Source: Brucella pseudintermedia (lineage in GTDB: Bacteria; Pseudomonadota; Alphaproteobacteria; Rhizobiales; Rhizobiaceae). Taken from it: 64,000 nt of DNA. Below, one piece after another: positions 35,172 to 42,917 of this stretch. The DNA is taken from the NCBI RefSeq assembly GCF_042697365.1, contig NZ_CP137604.1; one strand, written 5' to 3'. The translations under genes were made by a program, and so were the position numbers. A model generated the notes under the pieces. The model was not told the origin of the DNA, searched no databases, and saw only the letters and a program-made list of their open reading frames with translations. The number at the start of each line of letters is the position of its first letter. Within the stretch, counting starts at the first letter, position 1.

Positions 35172-35639
35172 CTAAATCGTCATGCTGACTTTAGCCGTGC
35201 TCGCCTCAAACATGGTGCGCGCAGTGGCTTCGATCCGTTCCCGCTTAGTCTCGTCCAGCCCATTGAAAAGGTCCGCAAGGAATTTGTTCCGGTCCTTCGG
35301 CTTCGTGGCCTCATAGCGGGTTTTGTTTTCGGGGCTTAGGGCGTTGCGCACGAGTTGGCGGACGTACCGGAAATGCGGGGGCAGTGCCTCCCGACGCGCG
35401 CCTACCGTTCCTTCAATGAGCCGGTTACGCTTGGCGGCGTACGCGGCTTTCGCGGCCTCCGGCGATTTCGCGCCCGCGTAAGCATCCTGCAAGCTTTGCA
35501 AGGCAAAACCTAGAAGATATTCGACGGATGCCTGTGGCAACGGCTTTCCATCCAAGGTCCATCCCGCGTTGCCGTGGGCGAGCGTGGCTGTGGCGATAGG
35601 GCCGTAGGCCCGGTGGGTGAAAGTGCGGATGATTTGCAT
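35172..35639 (-). CDS. hypothetical protein of the element
   Basis: A 155-residue basic protein (MQIIRTFTHRAYGPIATATL; ending RIEATARTMFEASTAKVSMTI). No family is recognised. It lies 11 bases upstream of the resolvase gene on the same strand, so the two are probably co-transcribed and the protein may assist it. No signal or membrane segment. Confidence 0.6.
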   Translation of the reverse strand: MQIIRTFTHRAYGPIATATLAHGNAGWTLDGKPLPQASVEYLLGFALQSLQDAYAGAKSPEAAKAAYAAKRNRLIEGTVGARREALPPHFRYVRQLVRNALSPENKTRYEATKPKDRNKFLADLFNGLDETKRERIEATARTMFEASTAKVSMTI

Positions 35640-36398
35640 GGCTAGTTTCCTTATAAGTAGCTGAATTTAATAAATAAATGTCGCTCTGCTTCGCTCAAAA
35701 ATCAAATGGTTTTTGAACGGAAAAAACAGCAATTCGTGCGCCCGGATTTCCGGGGTTTCTGAGGTGGGATTTTCGTGGGGTTTTTTGAACGCGGCTGACG
35801 CGGGGTTTTTGCCCGCTATCGGATCGCGGCATGGTGTGACGTGGTGCGGGGCGGGCCGGAACCACGTCGCGGGGGAATGTGGATGGATCGGGACGGAACC
35901 GTACCGTCGTTAGGCGTTAGCCGATTTGCCGGTACAATCCCTAACGCCGGGGCGAAGGCCGTAGGCGGGCAAATGCGCGGCGAAGATCGGTAACCGGCTC
36001 ACCTTCACGCCAATGCAAGGCCGCTCCCGGACGCGATTGCGTTGGGAGGCCGACGCCCTCCCAACCCCCTTTGCATTGTGTGAACGCAGGGGGCGAGTTC
36101 GCCGGGTGGCACCCCCGATGTGCCTGCCCATGTCCCTCGCAAATTTTGTGAGAAATTTTCGAGGGTATGGCTCAAGCTGCGGCGTAACAATTCTTAGAGC
36201 TTGCAAAAATGGCTCACGCTGCAGCACAAATAACCCTCAAGGAAAGCTAGATCCGGACCGACGATGAAAGCCTCGGAAGCCGCTCCGTTCAGTCGGATTT
36301 CTAATAATTAAATTATTGTCTTACACTTGAAGCGTCGGCTTTGCAGGCGAAGCTCCTGACAAATCGAGGTAATTCTCGCTTTGGAATGGTATAAACGC
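35640..36398. other. noncoding right part of the element with inverted and direct repeats
   Basis: No believable gene is seen in 759 bases. GGCGTTAG (35913-35920) and CTAACGCC (35941-35948) form an inverted repeat. CCCTCG-C-AAATTT and AAATTT-T-CGAGGG form a strong hairpin (36134-36165). ATGGCTCAAGCTGC (36167) recurs as ATGGCTCACGCTGC (36209), 42 bases apart. Their roles are unknown. Confidence 0.55.
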
Positions 36399-36845
36399 CT
36401 ATATTGATGTGGTTTCCTCAGGAATTAGCGCTAAATTGCGTGGATTGTCCAAGCGCCAACGCTGGCCTTCGCGGCGAAGATCGCCAGTTATCGATATCGC
36501 AACCTTGTCATCGTGCGCAGCAAGCGCGAGACTGTAGGTTTCAGCCGGGACTTTTGTTTTGACAGAAACGGGCTTCCCATCAACGAATGTTTTAAGGGTC
36601 ACTTGTCCATCGACCTGTGCAAGGCTGCGTCCAGCAGCGACGATATAACCTTGAAGGTCCTCATCAAGGCGTGGCTCTTGCATTCGCAAAATCCGTGCTG
36701 CTTCTTTTAGGACCTCTCCTTCCTCGCTCGTGAATTTTACGGTGCGACGTGGCTCAGGAGTAGGGCGTGTACGTGACCATGTGACCGACACATCGAGACC
36801 GTGGCCGACATTGATCAGGCTTGATAATGCTTCGCAAAGATTGGC
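36399..36845 (-). pseudogene. C-terminal fragment of an unknown gene cut by the IS21-family element
   Basis: About 148 codons remain, running from the IS border to a TAG stop. The protein piece (VKFTSEEGEVLKEAARILR; later SITGDLRREGQRWRLDNPRN) has no family I know. The open frame continues into the IS end, which supplies an unrelated start, so the native N-terminus is lost. Whether it belonged to the tRNA-linked element or to the older chromosome is unclear. Confidence 0.65.
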
Positions 36846-36957
36846 TGTTGATTGCCACTGAGAACTGACCCAGCGTGGCCTGATATTTCCATTGAGAATT
36901 GACCCATGTTCCAACCTTCCCTTGCATGTTTTCAGCGAGGGCTATGGAGTGATCGAC

Positions 36958-38484
36958 ATGGCGTTATTGAGCGTGATCCGACGCTGGCATTTTCGAGACC
37001 ATTTATCGATCCGGGAGATTTGCCGCAGGACCGGCTTATCCCGGAATACCATTCGCAAATACCTGCGCCTGGACGGTGTGGAGCCGAAGTTCAAGGTCCC
37101 GGAGCGGCCGAGCAAGCTCGATCCTTTTGCTGATCGGTTGTCTGCCTGGCTGAAGACGGAATCCAAGAAGAACCGCAAACAGAAGCGGACGATGAAGCAA
37201 TTGCATGCTGACCTGATGAGCCTTGGCTACGAGGGCTCCTACAATCGGGTTGCGGCATTTGCCCGGGAATGGCGTGCTGATCGCCAGAGAGAGTTGCAGA
37301 CGACGGGCCGCGGGACATATGTACCTCTGGCGTTCGATCCCGGAGAAGCCTTCCAGTTCGACTGGTCGGAGGACTGGGCGATCATCGGCAATGAACGCAC
37401 TAAGCTGCAGGTGGCGCACACGAAGCTGAGCTACAGCCGAGCCTTCATCGTTCGGGCCTATCTGCTACAGACGCACGAGATGCTGTTTGATGCCCACAAT
37501 CATGCATTTCGCGTATTCGGCGGCATCCCGGGACGCGGCATTTACGACAACATGCGCACCGCGATCGACAAGGTTGGCCGCGGGAAAGAGCGTGACGTCA
37601 ACGTGCGCTTCCAGGCGATGGCTAGCCACTACCTGTTCGAGCCTGAGTTTTGCAATCCGGCTTCAGGCTGGGAGAAGGGACAAGTCGAGAAGAATGTTCA
37701 GGATGCGCGTCATCGGTTCTTTCAGCCCGTTCCGCGCTTTCCATCGCTGGAAGCCCTGAACGACTGGCTCGAGCAACGCTGCAAGGAGTTCTGGGCACAG
37801 ATCCCGCACGGTCAGATGCGTGGCACCATTGCCGACATTTGGGCGGAAGAAGCTCCCGCGCTCATGCCCATTACCCGGCCGTTCGATGGGTTTGTCGAAT
37901 ACACCAAGCGTGTCTCTCCGACCTGCCTCGTGCATCTGGAGCGCAATCGCTACAGCGTCCCGGCGTCCTTCGCCAATCGGCCGGTGAGCCTAAGGGTTTA
38001 CCCAGACCGTGTTGTGGCCGCCGCAGAAGGACAGATCATTTGCGAGCATCGTCGCGTCATTGATCGCTCCCACGACAGGCCAGGACAGACGATCTACGAC
38101 TGGCGGCACTACTTGGCGGTAGTGCAGCGCAAGCCAGGTGCGCTTCGCAACGGTGCACCATTCGTCGAACTTCCCGATGCATTCCGGGCCTTGCAGCAAT
38201 ACTTGCTCAAGAAGCCGGGCGGCGACCGGGAGATGGTCGATATCCTGGCGCTCGTCCTTCAACACGATGAACAGGCCGTCCTGTCGGCGGTCGACATGGC
38301 GTTGAAGTCCGGTGTTCCGACCAAGACGCATGTTCTGAACCTGCTGCATCGCCTTGTCGACGGCAAATCCTTCACGCCGCCGACCATCGATGCGCCACAA
38401 GCCCTGACGCTCGTCAACGAGCCCAAGGCCAATGTTGAACGATACGATGCCCTGAGAAAGACGGAGGCCCGCCATGCGTCATAA
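36958..38484 (+). CDS. istA: IS21-family transposase IstA
   Basis: A 508-residue transposase. An N-terminal helix-turn-helix (LSIREICRRTGLSRNTIRKYLR) binds the ends, and an rve/DDE integrase core follows (FQFDWSEDWAIIGNER with the first Asp; GIYDNMRTAIDK with the second; the Glu in GWEKGQVEKNVQ). The length is normal and the frame intact. I chose ATG 36958, with GGAG eight bases before; the upstream in-frame start at 36892 lies in the terminal repeat. It works with IstB and overlaps its start by 11 bases. Confidence 0.93.
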   Translation: MALLSVIRRWHFRDHLSIREICRRTGLSRNTIRKYLRLDGVEPKFKVPERPSKLDPFADRLSAWLKTESKKNRKQKRTMKQLHADLMSLGYEGSYNRVAAFAREWRADRQRELQTTGRGTYVPLAFDPGEAFQFDWSEDWAIIGNERTKLQVAHTKLSYSRAFIVRAYLLQTHEMLFDAHNHAFRVFGGIPGRGIYDNMRTAIDKVGRGKERDVNVRFQAMASHYLFEPEFCNPASGWEKGQVEKNVQDARHRFFQPVPRFPSLEALNDWLEQRCKEFWAQIPHGQMRGTIADIWAEEAPALMPITRPFDGFVEYTKRVSPTCLVHLERNRYSVPASFANRPVSLRVYPDRVVAAAEGQIICEHRRVIDRSHDRPGQTIYDWRHYLAVVQRKPGALRNGAPFVELPDAFRALQQYLLKKPGGDREMVDILALVLQHDEQAVLSAVDMALKSGVPTKTHVLNLLHRLVDGKSFTPPTIDAPQALTLVNEPKANVERYDALRKTEARHAS

Positions 38485-39286
38485 TCCAGCAAGCGGTGCG
38501 ATCGTCATCATGCTGCGGCAACTGAAGATGCACGGAATGGCACAAGCCGTCGGCGAACTAACCGAGCAAGGATCGCCGGCATTCGAGGCTGCCATTCCGA
38601 TCCTGTCGCAGCTTTTGAAAGCAGAGACCGCGGAACGTGAAGTTCGCTCGACTGCCTACCAGCTCAAGACGGCACGCTTCCCTGCCTATCGTGATCTGAA
38701 TGGCTTCGACTTCGCCAGCAGCGAGATCAACGAGGCGCTCGTGCAGCAGCTTCATCGCTGCGACTTCCTGGACGACGCAAACAACATCGTTCTGGTCGGT
38801 GGCCCCGGCACGGGCAAGACACACATTGCTACCGCGATAGGTGTTCAGGCCATCGAGCATCACCACAAACGGGTCCGGTTCTTCTCAACGGTCGAGCTGG
38901 TCAACGCGCTGGAACAGGAAAAGGCGCAAGGACGGTCTGGGCAGATCGCCAATCGCCTTGTCCACTCTGATCTCGTGATCCTTGATGAGCTTGGATACCT
39001 GCCGTTCAGCGCGTCAGGCGGTGCGATGCTCTTCCACCTGCTCAGCAAACTCTACGAGCGAACCAGCGTCATCATCACGACGAACCTCAGCTTCAGCGAA
39101 TGGGCCAGCGTCTTCGGTGATGCCAAGATGACCACGGCATTGCTCGATCGGCTTACCCATCATTGCCACATCCTTGAAACCGGAAACGACAGCTTCCGCT
39201 TCAAGAACAGCTCTGCGCACGACACTAAAACGACAAAGGAGAAAACGAGGAACTTGACCACGACCGCAGACCCGAAACATACCTAA
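38474..39286 (+). CDS. istB: IS21-family helper ATPase IstB
   Basis: A 270-residue AAA+ ATPase related to DnaC. Walker A is LVGGPGTGKTHIATAIG and Walker B is DLVILDELGYLPFS; sensor 1 lies in SVIITTNLSFSEW. IstB loads on target DNA and activates IstA. The frame is intact, so the insertion sequence may still be mobile. Confidence 0.93.
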   Translation: MRHNPASGAIVIMLRQLKMHGMAQAVGELTEQGSPAFEAAIPILSQLLKAETAEREVRSTAYQLKTARFPAYRDLNGFDFASSEINEALVQQLHRCDFLDDANNIVLVGGPGTGKTHIATAIGVQAIEHHHKRVRFFSTVELVNALEQEKAQGRSGQIANRLVHSDLVILDELGYLPFSASGGAMLFHLLSKLYERTSVIITTNLSFSEWASVFGDAKMTTALLDRLTHHCHILETGNDSFRFKNSSAHDTKTTKEKTRNLTTTADPKHT

Positions 39287-39335
39287 CAGGCGGGTCAATT
39301 CTCGGTGGAAACGCCGGGTCAGTTCTCAGTGGCAA

Positions 39336-39515
39336 TCAACACAACAGGGTAAAACTGTCATCGCTGCTACCATCGTCGATAAAGATGAATTCGATGGCGA
39401 TCCCAAACTCGGTAGCTGTTCTGTCAGCAATCACGTTAAGCTTGGCGAGCAAGTCTGCCAAACCTTCCGCCTCATTATAGACCGGAATGATGATGCAGAG
39501 GGTCCTGGCGCTCAT
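39336..39515 (-). pseudogene. N-terminal fragment of a GT2 glycosyltransferase cut by the IS21-family element
   Basis: About 58 native codons remain, starting MSARTLCIIIPVYNEAEGLA and reaching IEFIFIDDGSSDDS, the nucleotide-sugar binding start of family 2 glycosyltransferases (dolichol-phosphate mannose synthase type). The frame then enters the insertion sequence and stops at 39336. Its start overlaps the GtrA stop by four bases, so the two formed an operon for lipid-linked sugar transfer. Without the catalytic half it cannot work. Confidence 0.85.
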
Positions 39516-39892
39516 GACGGTTTCTTTGCGAAAATGATAACGGTTGAAATGATAAAATTAAGTATCGAGACAAATGCAAGCGCAATGAGTAACACGACAG
39601 CAAGCGGCAGGCCAGTGTACAGGCCACCCTGCAAGACAATCGCTCGCAAGAAGAAGATCAGGCAGGTCCAAATCATAAAGAGGACGTAGCGCCGAAACAG
39701 GTTTCCCGTTGTGTCTCCGTATGTGATGCGGACGTGGAAGAAAAACACCGTAGATCCGCTGATAACCATGGCAATTGCCAGCGCGACAGACGGATATAAA
39801 TTCAGATAATGGCTTGAACAGAGGGTCACGATATAGTCGATGACAGCCCCTATTGCGGAGCCGCCGGCAAAGCGAGGAAAACGCTTCAGCAT
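39512..39892 (-). CDS. GtrA-like membrane protein
   Basis: A 126-residue protein with four hydrophobic helices, the GtrA (flippase-like) layout: GGSAIGAVIDYIVTLC, then SVALAIAMVISGSTVFFF, then FMIWTCLIFFLRAIVL and VVLLIALAFVSILNFI. GtrA proteins are thought to flip undecaprenyl-linked sugars for surface polysaccharide decoration, with a GT2 partner. That partner is encoded downstream here but truncated, so this gene is probably an orphan. Confidence 0.8.
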   Translation of the reverse strand: MLKRFPRFAGGSAIGAVIDYIVTLCSSHYLNLYPSVALAIAMVISGSTVFFFHVRITYGDTTGNLFRRYVLFMIWTCLIFFLRAIVLQGGLYTGLPLAVVLLIALAFVSILNFIISTVIIFAKKPS

Positions 39893-40416
39893 CTTGCAAG
39901 CCGATTTTTGTACGGTCCCATCATTCTTCCTGAAGTTGTCTCCGCACGCCGAATGGATTCCGGGCTACAGGTTTGACATTTGATAGCAGGCCCGCGTCGC
40001 ATCGTTGAGAAAGTAGGCCAAAAAGGGGCGGAGTCCAAAGCTAGCGCTCGTGGACAAAGGGCATCAACTGCCGCCATTGTACCGAAGGATGGTTGATCTA
40101 AGCTATCCATCGCATGCGGATCCTTTCAGGCGTGCAGATGGTCAGGGAAGAGCAGGCGTTTTCGACACCGATCTGTTGAGGTTTTTGCTTGTCCATCCCT
40201 GATGGAAGAATTGTGCCTCAGTCCCAGCACGACATCGATGTTCTGCCCAAACGAAAAGACATTGTGCAAGCCGCGCCGAACGATCTAATGATAACAACGG
40301 GGGAGAAATTATGACGAGTCGGCAATGTGCGTTGCCGGCGTGAATCTTCCCCTTTGCAAGGGGCCGAACCGGAAGATCAATTCCGGGAAAGCCAATACGA
40401 AATGGGAGGAATTGGA
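39893..40416. other. intergenic region, no gene seen
   Basis: These 524 bases lie between the diverging gtrA and binding-protein genes. An open frame near 39886-40110 on the minus strand has no ribosome binding site or protein features. Promoters of both neighbours should lie here, but none is clear. Confidence 0.45.
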
Positions 40417-41223
40417 ATGCGCGTTATAAAGCGTATCGCTGTGGCAGCTTCGATGGTGGGGATCGTGGCCACGACAGGTGGTTTGGCAATTGGCGCTGCG
40501 AGCGCCGAAGAACCGCTGAAACTGATTATCGGAACCGAAGGCGCTTACCCGCCGTTCAATTTCATCAACCCGGATGGCTCTCTGTCGGGCTTTGATGTCG
40601 ATATCGCACGGGCGCTTTGCGAGGAGATGAAGGCCGAGTGCACATTCATCACCCAGGAGTGGGACGGCACCATTCCGGCACTTCAGGCCGGGAAGTTCGA
40701 CGCTTATGTTTCTTCCATGTCGATCACCGAAGAGCGCAAGAAACAGGTTGATTTTTCCAATAAATACTACAACACGCCGCCTGGGATCGCCGCGCCGAAG
40801 GACACCGACATCAAGGGCGTGACCAAGGAAGACCTGGCGGGCAAGACGATCGGTGTTCAGGTCTCCACGACCCACGCGAATTATGCCGAACACGCCTTCA
40901 CCGACAGCACCATCAAGGCCTATCCGACAGCAGAGGAATATCGCCTCGACATGGCCAACGGCCGCCTTGATGCCGTCAACGATGACAGCGTAACCTTGAG
41001 CGAGTGGCTGAAGACGCCGGATGGCGCCTGCTGCAAGATGGTCGGCACCTATCCGCCCGATGACAACATCCACGGTGTTGGCGTCGGCGTTGCCTTGAAG
41101 AAGGGTAGGCCTGAACTGGTTGAAAAGTTCAACAATGCGATCAAGGCCATTCGCGCTAACGGCAAGTACAAGGAAGTCAACGACAAGTACTTTGATTTCG
41201 ACGCTTACGGCCCTGAAAAATAA
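40417..41223 (+). CDS. orphan basic amino-acid ABC transporter substrate-binding protein
   Basis: A 268-residue periplasmic protein of exactly the same length as the one encoded at 11867 and nearly the same sequence after the signal peptide. Shared blocks include SMSIT(D/E)ERKKQVDFSNKYY and NTPPGIAAPKDTDIKGVTK. Differences cluster in the signal peptide and near residue 215 (YPPDDNIHG against FPPVVEIHG). GGGAGG lies before ATG 40417. No permease or ATPase gene is adjacent, so it probably feeds the transporter at 10-12 kb or another one. It appears to be a duplication. Confidence 0.88.
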   Translation: MRVIKRIAVAASMVGIVATTGGLAIGAASAEEPLKLIIGTEGAYPPFNFINPDGSLSGFDVDIARALCEEMKAECTFITQEWDGTIPALQAGKFDAYVSSMSITEERKKQVDFSNKYYNTPPGIAAPKDTDIKGVTKEDLAGKTIGVQVSTTHANYAEHAFTDSTIKAYPTAEEYRLDMANGRLDAVNDDSVTLSEWLKTPDGACCKMVGTYPPDDNIHGVGVGVALKKGRPELVEKFNNAIKAIRANGKYKEVNDKYFDFDAYGPEK

Positions 41224-41253
41224 GTGCAAAAGGCCGCTGGCCGTCCGACCTTT

Positions 41254-41280
41254 GCAATGCCGCCATAGGCGGCATTGCTT
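41254..41280 (+). terminator. terminator after the orphan binding-protein gene
   Basis: GCAATGCCGCC and GGCGGCATTGC form an 11-bp stem with an ATA loop, followed by TT. Confidence 0.75.
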
Positions 41281-41399
41281 TCAGCCTGTTATGGTTACCG
41301 CAAACGGTGCTTCCATAAAAACATGAGGCGGTTGTTGGAATTGAGAATTTTCCTGCCGGCAAGGACAATGTCTGATCTTGCCAAGCACGGGAGTTCAAA

Positions 41400-41570
41400 A
41401 TGTACCGAATACTGTGCCTGATGGTTTCCAGTGTCGCGCTCGCTCATATTTCTTCATATGACCGGGGAAATATGCCAATCGCAACTTATTCTGCAACCAA
41501 GGGCTGCGTTTGCGATAAGAATCGCCAGCCGGTCTCCGCATGTCTGGATGTTTGCCAGTGGACCAATTGA
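41400..41570 (+). CDS. small secreted cysteine-rich protein
   Basis: A 56-residue frame with GGGAG six bases before its ATG. The first 15 residues (MYRILCLMVSSVALA) look like a short signal peptide. The mature part ends in a four-cysteine module: GCVCDKNRQPVSACLDVC, then QWTN. It is too short for usual gene finders. No family is recognised. The cysteines suggest a disulfide-held periplasmic or secreted peptide. It lies 35 bases before the broken acetyltransferase gene. Confidence 0.55.
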   Translation: MYRILCLMVSSVALAHISSYDRGNMPIATYSATKGCVCDKNRQPVSACLDVCQWTN

Positions 41571-41605
41571 ATATAGTGAGGAACTGAAAAGGCACGGGAG
41601 AGCAA

Positions 41606-42103
41606 ATGCGGCCTGAAAATCTCGTCATTCGCGCAGTGGAAGCCGCAGATGCGGAAGGTCTCACCCATTTGCAGAACATGCCGGGATTCCGGTTTGGTAC
41701 GTTACGTATTCCGTTTCAACGCCTTGAGACGACACGCAAGTAGCTGGAGTCTCTTGGACCGGAATCGACAGTTATCGTTGCGACAATCAATGACAAGATC
41801 GTCGGAAACGCTGGTTTGCTCCGGCACGCTGGACGGCGGAGTCATTGCGCAGCACTCATCATGGGCATACATGACGATCATGTCGGCAAGGGGATCGGCA
41901 CGGCATTCATGACCGAACTGATCGACATTGCCGACAACTGGCTTGGTCTGAAACGCCTTGAACTCACTGTTTACGTCGACAATGCTCCCGCAATCCGCCT
42001 TTATGAAAAGTTCGGCTTTGTTTCGGAAGGCATACGTCGGCAAGATACTTTCCGGGCTGGCGAATTTGTCGACTCCCTTGCAATGGCCCGGCTCAATTTC
42101 TGA
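41606..42103 (+). pseudogene. GNAT acetyltransferase (YhhY-like) broken by one in-frame stop
   Basis: Read through, the 165-residue frame is a complete GNAT protein: NLVIRAVEAADAEGLTHLQN at the start, acetyl-CoA loop DDHVGKGIGTAFM, and ELTVYVDNAPAIRLYEKFGF at the end, close to YhhY-type L-amino acid N-acetyltransferases. Codon 46 is TAG (41741-41743), with no frameshift elsewhere. This looks like a recent point mutation, though a sequencing error or amber suppression would give the same picture. Confidence 0.8.
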
Positions 42104-42118
42104 CGCCGTTCCTCGCGG

Positions 42119-42703
42119 TTATCGCACCGCTACGACTGCGGCCCAGTCGGTGACACGTTTGTCAAAGGCGCTGCCGGTCCAGCATTCAATTTCGATGCCG
42201 GACCAGTAGCCGTTGGCGTTCCAATAGCCCTGCAACTCTTGCGACGATAGATAATTGTAATAGCGGCCAAGCGCGTCGTGGCCTTCAGCCGCGCCGGTCT
42301 TGAAGCTGGCCCACACAATCCCGCCTTTCACCAAGGCAGCATGAACGCGTTCGATGACAGGACCAAGTTCGGCCCTGGGCACGTGGGTCAGCGAGGCGCA
42401 GGCGTAAATACCGTCATATTTCTCGACCGCTGAAAGCTCGTCAAACATCATCGTGCGGACGGGCTGCCCGAGCCGTTTCGAAGCGATCGCTGCCAGTTCG
42501 GAGGAGCCATCCGTCGCATCGAGCTGAAATCCGGCGTTCAGAATGGCGCTGGCATCGGTGCCAGAGCCTGTTCCCAGTTCCAGGATTCGCCCGCCTGGGG
42601 TGCAGCGCTTCAGAAAGTCGAATAGTTTCGGGTTCGGCATGTTGCCGTCATCCGCATAGTCGACCGCATTGGAATTGTAGAAATCCAGCGTGTTGTCCCG
42701 CAT
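42119..42703 (-). CDS. class I SAM-dependent methyltransferase
   Basis: A 194-residue Rossmann-fold methyltransferase. Motif I is ILELGTGSGTDASAIL, motif II region is LDATDGSSELAAIA, and motif IV is YDGIYACASLTHVP. The target is unknown; small-molecule or thiopurine/tellurite-like methylation is possible. I chose ATG 42703, with AAGGA nine bases ahead. The frame extends to 42838, but the extra 45 residues show no family similarity. It is divergent from ntrY. Confidence 0.8.
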   Translation of the reverse strand: MRDNTLDFYNSNAVDYADDGNMPNPKLFDFLKRCTPGGRILELGTGSGTDASAILNAGFQLDATDGSSELAAIASKRLGQPVRTMMFDELSAVEKYDGIYACASLTHVPRAELGPVIERVHAALVKGGIVWASFKTGAAEGHDALGRYYNYLSSQELQGYWNANGYWSGIEIECWTGSAFDKRVTDWAAVVAVR

Positions 42704-42886
42704 GTCGGAGAATCCTTCCCGGTTTCGCATAGCCCGGAAATCCGGATTTGGCGCGCTCTTATGCAGCGAAATCGCATCGTATTGAAGTCCTGAAAGCCTC
42801 AAAGACGCGGCTTTCTTGGGCCGCTTCGGTGTTCCCATGTTCCGGTTGGCTTAACGCACAGAATAACGTTGCATTTTCGCCACAAT

Positions 42887-42906
42887 GCGTTGCATAGATG
42901 CAACGC
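42887..42906. promoter_or_regulatory. GTTGCAT palindrome upstream of ntrY
   Basis: GCGTTGCAT-AG-ATGCAACGC is a perfect 9-bp inverted repeat. Another GTTGCAT lies 21 bases upstream (42868-42874). It sits between the methyltransferase and ntrY genes, so it is a likely operator for one or both. Confidence 0.5.
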
Positions 42907-42917
42907 TATTGGGTAAC

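Larger units (their letters stand above)
29934..36845. mobile_element. cryptic integrated element (satellite-like), right end lost
   Basis: Directly after tRNA-Arg the content turns accessory. There is a 1-kb noncoding array, an AlpA-like gene, small unknown genes, a VapE-type helicase, an unknown gene, a serine resolvase and another unknown. This order recalls phage satellites and small integrative elements. No tyrosine integrase, capsid or packaging genes are seen, and I found no repeat of the tRNA tail as a right attachment site. The IS21-family insertion at 36846 probably removed the right end. The limits are therefore inferred. Confidence 0.6.
36846..39341 (+). mobile_element. IS21-family insertion sequence, complete
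   Basis: A 2496-bp element with perfect 26-bp terminal inverted repeats (36846-36871 and 39316-39341, starting TGTTGATTGCCACTGAGAAC). A second inner repeat matches 18 of 20 bases (36886-36905 and 39292-39311), as usual for the multiple transposase sites of IS21. It carries istA and istB. The flanks (ttggc on the left, caaca on the right) show no target duplication, although IS21 elements normally make one of 4-8 bp. Confidence 0.92.

Noticed and set aside
35713..35913. A 66-codon open frame in the right part of the element
   Set aside because: Composition follows the local GC-rich repeats; no start signal and no domain.
39886..40110. A 74-codon minus-strand open frame upstream of gtrA
   Set aside because: No ribosome binding site and no protein-like features.
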